DNA of 64,000 bases, taken from assembly GCA_023846275.1 (NCBI GenBank), contig CM043877.1, forward strand, positions 14,987,107 through 15,051,106, written 5' to 3'. Source of the stretch: Vanilla planifolia. Taxonomy: Eukaryota; Streptophyta; Magnoliopsida; Asparagales; Orchidaceae. The first letter of the stretch is position 1. Each line of letters opens with the position of its first letter. The notes under the pieces were generated by a model. It had not been told where the DNA came from and did not search any database. It saw only the letters and a list, made by a program, of their open reading frames with translations. Shown piece by piece: positions 37,301 through 52,300 of this stretch. A program made the translations under genes and the position numbers.

Positions 37301-40300
37301 ATGTCTTAAAAACATTTTGGCATTGTTTATGAGAAATGGTAGGTGAATCAAAAAATGTTGGGGGAAGCCGAGTTGTCGTAATGATTGGTGCATTATTAAC
37401 TAACCCCCTTGGAGTTTAATCTTGCGAAGTCCTTCCCTCAATTTATGCAAGGGCAAATCCTTCAACTCATCAAATAATGGAATTATTTTGGAATATTCTC
37501 GGGACGATCGTTGAACAATTTTGGGGTGCTTAGACAATAGGTTTTTAGACTCCTCCTTTGATTATCTAAATTCTACCCTAGGTAGACTCATTGTCTAATT
37601 AAGTTTTGATGAATAACTAGGTAGAGATAGATAAATGAGTGAGATATATTGTCCCCTATATACCATTGCATGGACAAATCACAATGGATGGGGCTTCATG
37701 CTCTCCCTTTGTTATGCCAAAGAAATATACGTTAAGCTAGGGTTCTGGTTTGATTTGTAGACAAGGATGTGGAGTTGGCATGCCAAGTTGTACTGTGCCC
37801 TTTAGCAATTATCTCTTCACTCCTATCCACAATGAAATGCTTTGGAGGGAAGTTCGTGTTATAAGTAAAGCTTTCCTTCATGATTTTCTTCTATGTTATT
37901 GGTGTTTTTGACATCTACTTGTGTAGGAGTTCGACATCAACGTTGAAATGCACATGTTATCTAGTGCCGTGAGGCTTAAGCTCTTCATGGATCTAGTCTT
38001 ACTCTAGAATGGTTTTAGAGTTTCCTATCGGCCTCCATGCATGGCTGTGATGCTTGAAGAACATTTAATACTGGTTTCTCTAGTTGTTGACAACTAAAAA
38101 GGTTTGCTAAAGCAGCTTTTCTTCATCCACTAGAGAAAAAGGTTAGACCATCTGCCATTATTGATGAAGGTTTGACCAAGAACCACAAGAGGTCGAACCA
38201 ACAAATCATGAGGTCAACAAGATGGAACTCGTGAGAGCATTGTTCTCTAGGGACTTAACTAATTCCTCTAGGTTTTTATTGGTCTTATTGGAAGGTATTT
38301 GTGACAAAATATTGCATTATGTCTTTTGAGGACTTCTAGAAGGTGTTGCTCAAAAAGAAAATGATGAATCATTTTAAAAATCTGAAAGAATGTTATATCC
38401 ACAAAGTTGCTCTACCACAGGCCTCTTAGTAATATAAGAACCGTCCATTCAAAACAAAGTATTTCATCAACCATTATAGCCATGCACAAAATCTGCTATC
38501 CTTATTGAGGATAATGCTAAGCTCATTTGGTAGCCTTTTCCAAAATATCACCCCATTTCATTTCATCAACTGCGTAATCAACAACATAATCAGCACTCCT
38601 ATATAAATAATAAACTGAATGATATATAAAAACAAGAAAAAAAAAGAAACAACTCTTGCAAATGTTTGTCTTCATGGCCAAATCTTAATTGCTTTGAGCA
38701 TCTCAACCACAACCATAATGATAGACGAACATCCATCATGCTAGATCCCCTTCAATTGATCAACCCATGGAAAATATAATGCCATGCATCATCTTATCCA
38801 CTATTCCCAAAAGGCAGGCCCAAATGACCCATGAGTACTAGTCTGCATTGGCTTGGTTGTGGCACTCCACCAACCCATTGAAACTAGATTGATTCAGTTT
38901 GGGGTTAGGAGGTTGCAATGTTGGGAACATGGGAAACCTGTGCCATAAGACCAAGGTATCCCAATGCTCTGAGCTCGAACAATGTTCTAACAATTTTTGG
39001 ACTAGGTTTCTAACTATTTTTGGATGTTTTTTATCTAGATTTTTTTGTTGTTTTGTTATATTTTCTATATCAACTCATTTCTTTTTTTTTAATTAGTTAT
39101 AAGATTCAATTTCTACTAACTATAAGGAGGTGTTGAGTGAGCATCATTATCTCCTCAAGAAATAATACAATCAAGGTAATGACCATCCCAATTGGTTGCA
39201 AAAAGAAAATCCAACTCTACTTTTTAAACTAGTGCGCATATGGGACAGCATGATGGTTTATATTTTTTTAGTTGCAAAACATTTATCTTTTCTTATCACC
39301 AAAATCTAATGAATGGATGTCTTTCCAAATAATCTATGCAGCTGCTAGTTGTGCAGACTAATACGGGAATTTGCTAATTGCTTTATATGAGAAGCATTGT
39401 TCTCTGTTTCGTTTTTTATGTGTTTTTTATTTTATATGTGCCCATCTTTACTGTTCTAAGACTTCATTTTCTATTTCTGCAACTTAGCTTTTAATTTTGG
39501 TGATCTTTCACTTTGTTGGAATGGTTAAAGTTGTCATTATTGTAAATTTTGCAAACCCAAATATATGTGCTTCAAAAAGCTACGGATGTTTTAAACATAA
39601 TTTAGTTACTTATGAAGATTAAGTTATCCATGTCAATATGCCTTATATAATGTACGTATAACATTTCCACCTATTTATGTCTCTTCCTCTCTGTCTATCT
39701 ATGTAGTACCTATGACAGCCTTTACTCTGCATATTACATGTGTGCGTGTTAGCAATTTTGCTATATTTTTATGCTTGGAGTTTTCCTTTTTGTTGTCAAT
39801 CAGTAATACTAGTTGTTTCCATCGTTGACATGGCATTTGGATTTTTTTTTTTACAGGCTTCTATACTTTCTCTTTTGCCATCAAACCTATTGAAGATAAC
39901 AGAAGTCTCAAGACTCACGTCTACCATGTTGGGTCCCCTTGTAAATTGGGTACTTCAGTGAATTTAGCTTTGTCAAAGCATCTTTCAAATTCCTTAATGC
40001 TGGACCGTTCTTCCACATTATTTACAGACTTCAGTGTACTTACCATTTAGCTAGCATTGTCTTCTTTTTTCAGTTCCATAAAAGTTTCCGCATCAGAAGT
40101 CAAATTGTGGACAGGGGGTGCTTCAAATTAAATCTTCAATTTGCTTTGGAGAGTCGTGAGGGTACAGCTGAAGAGGTTTCATTATTCTTCAACTAACTCA
40201 GTATCTTAATTTGTATTCCTTTGTTTTAGCATGCCTTATATTTTTCATGGAATAATTAATGCTGCATGTTCTATACAATAATCCTTTTTGTATGGGTGTT

Positions 40301-43300
40301 CCAAACTTAGCATTAGTATTCTCCATCGATGGAAGTTGCATCCAACACGTCCATCCATTGGCACGTGTTAATTGGAAAGCAATACTGTACGAAATGGAGA
40401 AAGAGTTTCTTATTCTACTCTTTAATTGAGTGACTTGATAAAAAATCTGTAAGGACTGAACTGACTGTCCTACTAATCTGCGTTTAGTTCCTTTTTTCTT
40501 TCCATCGCTAGTCATGATTTTGGAACTGGGTTGGTGAGTGAGGATTGTACCATTTTAGCATGATTTGGATATCACAAAGTAGATCTGCTTTAGCTTTGGT
40601 CAAACAGAATATTTTTGATTTCATATAAAATTAGTATTCATTCATTTTAATGTAATCCTTATTAGATTGGTCCTTTCAACCCTTTTTTGGATTAAAACCT
40701 TACTGATCATAAAAAGATTTTTTTTGAAAGCTTTCATCAGGAAAGCTGTTCATGGCTTAAAAAAGTTTTCAAAATTTCAGAAAATAAGCTTTTAACGATA
40801 TAGGCATGTCTGTATTAAGCTAGAAACTCAAATATTCATTGAAGAAGGCCAAATTTTAGAAAATTTTGTCATGCTTTAACTCTAGGTAGATAGGTTGGCT
40901 TCATTTTAATTCATTTCAGCAATCTGACCTCCGAGGTCATATCAGTGTATGCCTAAAACGAATTATGCACCTTCAAAAGATTCTCTATTCTTCTGGAAAG
41001 AATCAGTAATAAGTGAACTTGTGATTTCCTATATAATTTTAGTAAAGGATGAAGGTAAATTTTCGTGCTTTCAATTTTGTTTTTTTTTTTTCTGATTCCT
41101 ACGAGTGCATTTTTTCGGGTTTAAATGAATTCTATGCAAATTGAACAAATGGGAATTGTTCAATGGATGGTTATATTCTATATGACCAGTTTCTATCTGT
41201 ATGTCATTATATCGAGATATCTGTAGTTAAGATATTATTGATAGGTTAATGCTAATTATGTGTATTTATTGGAATGCAAAGCTGAAAAGGTTGTGTATAC
41301 AATATACTTAAATGTATGGCTAAATGCTATGTTAAGATTTTGTAAAGAGTGTATGTGAACTAAATATTGATTCGGCAAATCGGTTTTGGATAATGAAGAT
41401 TGCTTAAAATAAAATCAAGAATATATCTAAGAAATGTGTTGCTTAACATGCAAATTTCCTTGTGAATGAGCTTAGAATCCTTAGATCAAACTTAAATTGC
41501 ATATTTTCAAAATGCATGAATTATGTATGCATACTGATAATGTTGTTCATATTTGCATGTGTAGTTTGTTTGAGCGTGCATGTGCATGTGTGTGTATGTA
41601 TGTGCGCATATGTATGTGCATGTGGTTGTGTGCATGGCATGCATATTTGTGATCTTAGTGTGTGTGTACGATTGCATGTTGTATATTTTGTGTAACATTT
41701 CACCAGATAAACTAGAATTAATTATAAACTTTCTTGATATTAATGTCGATTGTAAGGCCTTTAGTGAACATTTTATCTGTTATCCTTCTTAATTATGCGG
41801 TTAAAACTTCTTAGTCTTGACCATGAACTTTATTTTCAATATCTTTATGAAATATTATTTTAAAAGCAGAACCAATTATCATATTGAACTTCAAGTTTTC
41901 TCTCACTTTACATTGTGTTCTCATTTCTATTGAAATACTCTTAAGGCTAAAGTTTTTTGTATATGATGGTTTTGTGCAAAGATTTAATCCAATCATATGA
42001 TTTTTTTATTATTTTTATGGTATAAGAAATAAGTGAAAGGAATTTGACAATCCACAAAAGGGGGTGAATTATGCTTTTTAATTTTTTTTATAAAATAATA
42101 GTTAAATTTTTTCAAATTCAAGCAATACCAAATTTTGAAAAGCTCTTATATTTAAATCTTTAAGCAAGTTTCTTATTGTTTATATAAAGACAATCAATTT
42201 AATCAAATAACTATGATCTTTGAAAAACTTTCTTAGATTTTGAAACTTTTTGTTGTTGATTGAGAAGCAAGTAGAGATATGTAAGGACAATAAAAGTACA
42301 CAAAGATTTCAAGTGATTCAACAAAACCATTGTCTTTATTTACCCCTGGTTGCATAGTATTCATTTCTATGTAGTTTTCAATAATCATGATGCAAAAGTA
42401 AGGTGGGTATTAATAAGCATGTATAAAAGTTAATATCATATCATATCAAGTAGGGCTTATTTAAATAGTATATATGTTTTCACATCAACAATCAATCATT
42501 TATTCAAGTAAGAAATCATTCCTCAATCATCTTCTAAGTGTTAAGATCGATCAATCTAGTAATATATTTCGAAATAAATAGGCTTTAGTTATCTCCAATC
42601 CCAAGTTGTATTCTCACTTAACTTTTTCTTGAGATGTTAATTTTATTTTATTTTTTCCAAGTTTTTCCTTTCATCCTTTCCATTAGACCATTTGTTGATG
42701 GATTAGACTGATGAGTTTTCTTCTATTTATACCATCTGATGTCATTATCAGACCATTTGATGTGTTCTCTTGTAATGAATTGTTTGTTCCACAAATCAAA
42801 CTATCATCTTTTTGGTCAGATTGTTCAGTGCTCTTGATCAAGCCATCCAATGATTGGTTGAATTATCTAATTTGCTATTAGAAACTTTCTAAACTTCCTT
42901 TTGTTTAGTTTTTTCTAATTTCTTATTCTCCTTTCTTTTGTTTTGTTTTCTTTCTTTCTTTTCTTTTATTGGTCACTTTAGTTGCCTTGTAGATTTTGTT
43001 TTGTTGTCTTTCGAGTGATCAGGGTCCCGCTTATGCCAGATCACTTCCTAGATAAAACAAGATGGTTTCTAGAAAAGATGATGGAGAGTTGTATCGTTGT
43101 TTTTATACCTCTAAAACAAAGTTTACTTAAAATCAACTAATAATTTTTTAGTGGATACACTAATAAAAAAAAATATTTTTTTTTATATTAAGTAAAAAAT
43201 CATGTTCTTTAATACTAAAATTGGTATTGAATAAATTTAGATTTTTATCAGGGTCTAATTTAGAACATACAATATTGAAGATGTTCAATAGATTATTAGA

Positions 43301-46300
43301 GATTATGGAAGAATATTATATGCTAATTAGAGTTAGGTGATGTGTGACGTTTTATAATTGTTCAAATATTGACGTTCAAAGTTATAACGTGGATTATTAA
43401 GTAGAGTAGATAACACATTAAATATTAATTATAAAATTCTGCCAAACAGCTTTTATCATATCCAATTTTATACATAAAATAGAGAATTTAAGATAAACTT
43501 TATGTGAAGTTTTTTAATAAAAGAAAGAACAACTATAACTTTAGATTATTACTTAGAGAATAAATGCTGTTGAAAGAGTGTCTTTTTGGCGATGATATCC
43601 TGGAGTTTCGTTGGCATTGGCGTGTGGAGCACTAAAGATAGAAAAGGAAAATATGGTGGTGATATGGTTTAATAGGGAAGCTTGGTTTATGGGGTAACAA
43701 GATGGTAGACTAGGATTTAGAGCCCTGTTAAAGAGGGTGATGGTTTGATGATTTGATCAAAAGAGTGAAAGGATAGGCCAAGACTTATGGGAGTTGGAGG
43801 AAGTGAGAATTTATTTGGTTGTCAGCTCTCTCAGTGGAAGGTCTTTCATCTTCGATCCTTGTCTTTCGCAAGAGTTTGGTTGCCTGCTCTCTTGGTAGAA
43901 AGTCTCTTACCTTCAATCCTTATCTCTCACAAGGGGAGGAAAAGTTGGAATCTCTCCAACTAAGTTGGGTCCACGCTCTTTGCTCGCAAGGGTGGGGGCA
44001 TACAAACATGAGATATTTCATTTCAGAATATTGATTTTCTTCAACCAGGTGAGCATCCCTATTTATATAGACTTCAATAATACAGTGATTTGTTAACTTA
44101 GAAATATAAAAAAGACATTTAAAAATGTCAAATGACATATTTTGGAATTCTAAAGGACATTTCAGAATTCCAAAATTCAATACAAATTATAAAAGAAATA
44201 TTCTGAATAAAAATTGACTTATAAAGTTCTAAAATTAATTTAATTAAGCAGTTTCCAAACAAATGGTGCATTTTAGGCGGCGGTAACGGCGAGCGATAAA
44301 ACAGCGGGCAACAAAACAAAGGGTTGCAATCGGTGCGATGTGGGTGGAGCTTTCGGTTTGGTTTTTGAGTAGGCGCGGGTAGTGCGGAACAGTGCGGTCG
44401 GCGAGGGTTGGTGGGTTGATGTAGGTCGACACGTGTCAGAGAGGATAAAGAGGGTCGTCATGAGTGCTGGGTTTGCACGGGTTGAGCGGATCAAATAGGT
44501 TGACGGTTCGATGCTTTCGTAATTGGGTTTGTGCAGGTCTACCGAGTTTGGTGGGTTGGTCGTGTCAAACGGGCCGTGGCAACGGCAGCTGATGGCATTG
44601 GTATGGTGGTAGATGGCAGTGGACAACGTTGGGAATAGCCAAAAACTCAATTTTAAACTTTTTTTTAAAGCAATTTTTCAACCAAATTTTATACCAGTGG
44701 AGTCATGGAATTGTGCAATGCCGACGAGTGTGTGTTTGTGAGTTAACATTAGAATCTCCAATGTTACTATCTTATTTATTTCCAAAATTGATGAAAATCA
44801 AGTGAAGTTTTCATTTCTTACCATAAACATTTTCTTTAAATATCACATGAAGTGAATAATCTCTATGGTAGATCCTTTTAGCATAAAGTCATATTGATCA
44901 TTCATTATATTTGTTTTATATTATAGTCTATGTTATTCTTTCTTGAAGTTTAAAAGTATTAGTCATCAACTTAATACTTTTATAATCAACATAATTTTCA
45001 ATGTAGGCTTTGTACCTAAAATGGGTTTCAAATTACTTTCCCTCCAACCCTCTATTTCTATAAATATATTTCGAATTATTTTTGTTCCACTCATTTCACA
45101 TCTTTTTAGCTTTTCAACTTAAGATTGAACTACTTAATTTGTTGATAGATTTATTTCTCAATAGCATTAAAAGCTCATTTTTTTATTTTTTGCATTTAAT
45201 TTTCTTCAAATTGTTCATTTTAAGGCTTTATTGATAAAAATATATATATTTTTTATTTTAAACTAAGCTTAGTTAAATCAATTTTTTTGGCATATTCTTA
45301 CATATAGATATAAGTCATTTATTTAGATTTAATAATCTTATAATTGATATTACTTTTTTATCATCATTTTTTCTTTTTTGTGTAAAAAGAGGGATTTGAG
45401 ACCCATAAATATCAAAATATTCAATTAAGAATAGAAAATTCGATTGTCCTTTAGTTGTTGGGTCACGTCGCTAAGTGGAGTTGTATAGATGATCATGTTG
45501 AAATGTTTGTTCCTTGAGTCCCTTAATTCATCATTTTAGTACTTTTGTTTTTTTTTTTCTTGATGCATTGTTGTAGATTAAAAATCTAATCTTTTGCTAG
45601 TAGGCCACTAATGTCTTCCACTATCTTTTTTAGGGGAGGACAGGGATACGTCCTTCCTTTATTTATTCATCGAAGGGTTGATTTGTAATCAAATTCAAGT
45701 GCTATCTGTATATATTCCTATTGCCAAGTCACCTCCAAGTCTTACCAAAAAAATCCATTTTTTATCTAAAACAGCCAACAAATGTCTCTGTCGAGTCTTA
45801 TAAAGCCTCTTCCATTGTAGCTTCTCTAGTTAAGTTGAGCCATATACATTCTTCAATTATTCTTTGTGCTTTGCATAGAACTAGACACTAGTGATCAAGC
45901 TTCCAATCTATTTGCTACCATATTTCTGATGAAATCAATCCCTCTCTTGAATCCTTCTCTGGGATTTTCTTCTTTCTCCATATTCATAACATATAAATAG
46001 TAGCGATAAAATAGATCATTCAGTTGTTATGAAGGTTGTGCTGCCATTCAGAACAAAGATTTAAATTTGGATTACAGCATAACCATTCTTTCTATGCTAG
46101 AACAATAATTGTCCTCTTCTATCTTACTGCAAGCAACCTATTGTGAACGCTACAAAACTTCATGCATTAACAAACCGAGTTAATTTAAGTTTTTTCCTTC
46201 AAGTCATAGTGCTAAGACTTGGGATCCCTCACTCCATCTATTTGTTCAAGCCTTTGTAAGATGTTTACCATGCATCTCAAGCCATGCAGGCATTATGATG

Positions 46301-49300
46301 CTCTTGTAAAAGCGTGATAATAGAAGCCTTGTTGTTAGCTGATTTTTTAGCTGATTGTCCTTAGAGTCACCACAAATTAGCTTCTTTTCAACTGGATTCT
46401 GCTGTAGATATCTCTAGGTTCAATTCCTTTCGTTGAAACAAAGCCACAAACCAGCCTATTGACTTTCTCCATTGGGAGATCTCCTTCACTTTGTCTTGAA
46501 GAATTTGCCCACTGCATAGCCAATTGTCGTTCCAATTCCTCACTTTTATTCCCCTACCTAACATTCAAATCTAATTTTCCAATAATTGTGGCTTCTCTTA
46601 GCAAATTCTAATCCAATGTTTTGAATCAAAACCCTTTTGTGGTCATTAAAACTTGATTCCCCTTTTTATATTTCTCTCTCAGTATTTTGAGGAAAAGAAG
46701 TTTCTGATCCTAGCAATCGAACTTGATTGGTTTAAGTAGAACATGGAAATTCTTTTGACCATTGGAGGGGAAAATCATGTTCAAATGAACATGCTGAGGT
46801 TTTTTAGAAATGAACCTTTTCTTAAGGACGGAACAATGCTTGCATTCTAAGATTCTTTAAAAATGTCTGCTAAGTATGTTTTAATCCTTCGAATCAATTT
46901 GTAATGCACAAAGAAGTGGATTTTAAAGCTCATCTGGAACATTCCTAATTTGTTCTACTCTAGTTATGTGATCAATTCTTTGTAACCTAACATGAAATCA
47001 AATACTATAAAACAAAACTAGTTAAATTTACATTGGATGACTTAAAAAATGATTATTAGTATGTGCAGTACATTATTGGATTTTGCAATCATCTTGTTAT
47101 GTTAATTGAAAAGTGTCCTGTCCAAACTGTCTAATTGTATTTATTTCTACACTGTTGTAAGATGTTTCTTTCACTCAACATGCTATGTGCAAGATAACTT
47201 GTGCTACACCGGCCTTTGTGTGCAGCATGTGCTCATATGCACACTCGCACACATGTTTGATAGATGTCTTTTATTTAGTTGATGCAACACTCTTATGTGT
47301 TTAAACGTGGTTTCTATTACTTAATTTGGTATTTTAGACATTCATATTTTTCTTTCATGTTTTCTTTTTGTGCTTCTTCTCTGTTTAGAAAGTTTCTTTC
47401 ATTGTTATTGCATGTGATTCCGACACTCTTTACAATGGAGAATTCATGCGGACTTCCATTCAGTCATCTCACAATGTTTGTGTAGGTTGCTGCTTTGTCG
47501 GTGGCATTATTCAGATCTCTCAAACTAACAACCAGGTAAATATGTTTATAGCCATGCTCTTAGGATTATTGCTAAGGAATGTTTTTCTTGCTTGGCTTTG
47601 TTTTCCATGTATGGTATTGTTATAACCTTTATAAGTTGTGTGTCCACTTTTCGAATTAAAAGCAACTTTGGTAACGATAATTTTTTTTTTTAATATACTA
47701 CATGCAAATCATTGATGCAAGCTTTAAGAGTAGAGACGGTGACTTATTGAATGAAGAGGAAAGTTGTGTATGGAACCTAAGGTTGATGAAGTGTGGGAAG
47801 GAGTGAGAATTGATATGGGATTGTGGAGTACATGTAGAAATCTTGTGGGCAACACACAGATGCTTTGTGCTTTCTCTTTCTGTCCCTTTCTTTTTCATTG
47901 TCACGTGTTAGTAAAACATGCTCTTTGATTTTTGTTATACTAGTCTTGGATGATCTGTAACTAGTCCCATAGGTGAGCTATTTGTAGACAATTGAGATGA
48001 ATTTGATATTGCTACTTGATGTAATCATTAAACCTTCTAAAGAATTTGATGGTTATATGGTTTAATTGTCTGATTGATTGGACTACTGGTTTTCTAGGTT
48101 TGAGAGCGTGGGAAACCAAGTAGGGTACCTCATCAGCTTCGATAGGTCACTTTCAGTTAAGGTCTTTGGCTAGAAATTGACCATAGGTCACCAACGGTGA
48201 TGAGGCTTTTCCTTGTGAATTGGGCTCTAAGACAGTTTAATTAACGGCTTTGTTGGAAATAAGCTTGGAGTTTGTCGGGGAACAGGCACAAGAGTGGGCC
48301 TGCCATAGGAATCTTGAAGCTATCAGAGAATGTAATGTTGATTCAATCATGGAATGTGTGCCAATGGTCACAGAATGCCATCCCAATCTTGTCAAGAAAT
48401 GCACCCTAGCTATTCCCCTGTATCTTTGGTTGAGTTGCTATCTGTCGATCACCTGCCTCTAATGGAGAATGAATGATTGTGATATAACCTTGGTAAAATT
48501 TACATCTTAACCAGTCTCCTGGCTTGTCAGTAGTCCTGAAGCTCATCTCTACCTACTCTATCTTCTTTAAAAAAAGAAAAAGACCAAGACCAGGGTTTAT
48601 TCAATTCCAGTATTTGTTCATGATTTTATCAAATTCAGGTGATCAAATTATGGTATGCTCCGTGACTGCTAGATTATATACTTCAATGTTTTGTTGTTAT
48701 CGCATTTGCCTTTGCATTTTTCAATGTTTTTTACTATATATTCCTATCTGTACTTTCATGTATAATAATACTTGCAGAGAGGATAAAAAGTTTTGGGTAT
48801 TGGAAATGTTATTTTGGAGCTAGGCTTGGTAACTTATTCTTCTTATTTTTTGAATCATTCAGGTTAGTCTGTTGAACATCGGCAAGTTTAAAGTGATTTA
48901 ATAACCTATCCCAGTGAAATTGTGGATTGTTAATGTCTTTTCAATGCCCCTTTAAAGCTTTTATTTAGATTGCTGGACCTTCACTACGACCAACATGCAG
49001 AGGCCTGTATTTTTTGTTCGTCTTGATAATGTGGACAGTTAGCTGTTTGATTCAGTTTTCTGTGGAAACTATGCTCATGGAGATAAATCAAGTTTTGTAT
49101 GTTACCTTTGGTTTTAGGTTTGTGTCAAATTTGGATGTGGCTTCTCTAAAACCGGATTTTGATGTCCTGGGAAATTCAAGCTATGATACAACTCATTTGG
49201 AGACAAAGATACCATGTCCTGTTACTGTTAATTCAAGTTCTATTCAGATCCGTGCTCCTGATCCTGTTCCTTCATCAGATGCTCAAGATGAAGCTATGTC

Positions 49301-52300
49301 CCCCAAAACATCCTCAAACTCCAAGGTAGGAAACAACTTCTACAATGATTTGACAGTTTCTAGCTTTGCTGAAGATGTAATTAAGTATGAAACAATTCAA
49401 CGAAAATGTGATGAAGTTGATTCTTGTGTCCCCAAGAGTGAGGACAGTTCAAAACGGAAGGGGGATATAGAATTTGAGTTGCAGCTGGCAATAGCTCTCT
49501 CAGCTACTGCAACAACGTCAAATGATAATAAAGCAGGCCATAATATGGAAGAACTACATGACGCCTTATCACCTTTCAGTTCTCCTATCAAGAAAATGAG
49601 GAAGGCGAAGGGTACAGAATCTTCCTTCTCAGGATGTGTTAACTCCGGAGCTGTTTGGTCAAGAAAAAGTGGACCACCCTTGTATTGGGCAGAAGTCTAC
49701 TGCAGTGGGGAATCGCTAAATGGAAAGTGGGTGCATATTGATGCTGCTAATGGTTTCATTGATGGTGAGGAAAAAGTCGAACCTGCTGCAGCTGCTTGTA
49801 GAAGGCCATTGAGATATGCAGTTGCGTTTGCTGGTAGTGGTGCTAAAGATGTGACTCGCAGGTATGCTTTGATTTCTTAATTCGAAGTGTAATGCTTATA
49901 CATTACATTGAATAGAGAATTGTGAATGGTTCAACAGTGGTACAATTATCAATTTGTGTAATGTTATTTATAACTGTTGGAACGACTTATTGTGCAGATC
50001 AATGTGATAATTATTCCTTGAAGGAGAGGACAAGTTAGTATTGTATGTGATGATAAAAGATTCTTTCCAAGAGCTCATTGTAGAATTGGGTACAATTAAA
50101 TAAGGCATACATATGAAAAGCTTTTTATGTAATTAGATGCCTAGATTTCCAATCCTGATGTTCTGTTATTCTTATCCATGAACATCTTTTCTAAATCCTT
50201 GCTATTGTGTTAAGAATGCCTTATGAATCTGCCCCATGAAGGTAGATATCCAAACCATTTGTTTATTCCTTTATCTGGTTTATTAAATTGTATCTAATTC
50301 ACTGGAGGTTCTTCTGTACTTAGGTTGGTCTATTGTTTTAGTAAATCCTGCAATTTCTGAATGTTTCTTAATGATACATCTCAGTTTATTAGTGATATTA
50401 GGCTGGATCTTATTTTGTGGTTGTATGTGTTTGACAATTTGCTTCCTTCTAGGAAATTCCTATGAAACTTTTCAGTGTTGGCTAAGAATCGAATGTATAT
50501 ACTGATTGTTAAGTGGTTGTAGAAGGGGATTGTGAAAGGAGGGTAACAAAAATGGACTTAAGCATGTAAAGATGATCAAGAGAAAAAGCAAAAGTATCAT
50601 TCTTTGTGGCATGCTACTTTTTATTTATTTTCTTTGGCTTTTACCGATCTTCATCGACATTCGGATTGAGAGTTGTTTGTGTCATGAGACTTTTAACACA
50701 GGAAGCCTTGCAACCTGACATCTTGTGTTTTATGTAGTTGTGATTATTTCTATGGTGCGTGTTATCCGTAGTTTTTCAATGAATTAGTTTGAATTTCATT
50801 CATTTTCTTTTGAAAACTTTGAGAAAATTATTCTCTTGGAAGCCTTTGTTCATTTGTATATTAATAATTGATATGTGGAATTAATCTATGTTATTGTCGC
50901 TTCACCTATTATCATAAAAAATATTCCATTAGCATCAAATAGTGGTTTGTATGCATTCCTGATACCATACTGTGCAATGTGAGTTCTATAAACCATTAAT
51001 GCAGGTAATATTATCTGTTTTTTTTTTGAGAAAAAGGTGTGCTACATACTGTAGAAATTATTAACAAAGCGAATACTATGAGGGATGCAATGAAGATTGG
51101 GTGAATAGATCATGTTCCTCAATGTAGAAAGAATTGTGAGCATTGAAAGGAACAAAGGTAATTTTGAAGCACATTTTAGAGTTGCTTGCCAAATCTATGC
51201 CATAAAATGCACCTAGCTTGAGCTACGAGCTATTTTGTGCATGAGAAGCTGAGAACAGGATTTGAGAAGGAAATCTGCAGTATCGCTGAAAACTTTTTGG
51301 AGTCCACATGCGTATGATTAATGGATATCAATTATAGACTAACCATGGACAAAGAAGTTCATTATTAATCAACTGTTGCAATCAATCTGTGGTCTTTTAG
51401 AAGGTCCCGAAGTTTCCAAACCCAGTATCTAACTCATGTGACCTGACTTTGCTTTTAGAAGCCTAAGATATTCTTGCATGAGCATTCAATTAGAATTTGT
51501 TGTTTTGACAAATTATTTTCTTGTGGAATTGTCAATAAAAGTAGGAGTTATTTTGAAGGGAGAGATAAATTTGGTAAGGAATTTGCAAGTCAACTGCATA
51601 ACCATCTTGGCATCTTTCTTTTCTATGTTCTTTGAACTACTTTGTTACAATAAAGAATTGAGATCCTGTAGACAATATGAATTTTTTGCTTTCTTGATCA
51701 TGTACTCTTCCTCAATGTGAATTCTTTCTTCTCATGGATAAACTGGTAATAGCTGGTATTATGGTTTTCATGAATGGTCGACCAGGTATTGCAAGCAGTG
51801 GTATAGGATTGCGTCGCTACGGATCAATTCACAGTGGTGGGATACAGTTCTTGCGCCCCTTAAGGTGTTGGAATCAGGGGCAACGGGAGAAATGGTTCCT
51901 TTGGAATCACTTTGGGACAGCATTTCTGTTGTGGATAATGGAACTTTTGAAGTGCATCCTCTGCAATCACAGGAACTCAAAACCCATGAAGAATCTTCTT
52001 CCTTGGGATATTCTAGCAATGTGAAGTCAAATAATTTAGAAGTATCCAAGCAGATTGGCATCACAAATGCTTATGAAGGTCCACATAGGAACCCAAAGCA
52101 ATGCAGTCGGGTTGCTCTCGAGGATATGGATCTGGAAACTAGGGCACTAACCGAGCCTCTTCCAACAAATCAAATGGTATTATGCTCCATGGGTTGAATG
52201 ATATGCAAACTTGTTTTAGTTTAGACGCAGCTCTGAGACTTCCCTTTTTCTTTGTACTTTCTGATTCAGGCATATAGAAACCATCACCTTTATGCAATTG

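Larger units (their letters stand above)
32274..39856 (+). other. RAD4 intron 4 (7.6 kb)
   Basis: Contains the partial exon 4 duplication, an RTE-like LINE remnant (about 34800-36260) and a Ty3/gypsy RNase H fragment on the minus strand (36302-36718). The flanks 32560-34800 and 36720-39850 are AT-rich with no recognised coding content. Confidence 0.85.
40176..47485 (+). other. RAD4 intron 6 (7.3 kb)
   Basis: Holds a TG-rich tract (41570-41690), a probable solo copia LTR on the minus strand (from 42047), a second LTR-like segment with TATA box on the minus strand (about 43580-44650) and a LINE fragment on the minus strand (about 45740-46330). Other stretches are AT-rich and unassigned. Confidence 0.85.

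Noticed and set aside
44273..44650. 125-codon minus-strand ORF as a gene
   Set aside because: Pro/Thr/Ser-rich composition follows from the GC-rich block. No domain seen, and it lies in an LTR-like segment inside a RAD4 intron.
49014..49880. 288-codon ORF as a separate gene
   Set aside because: From 49118 it is RAD4 exon 8. The first 104 bases are intron read-through before the acceptor at 49116-49117, and the end runs past the donor at 49862.
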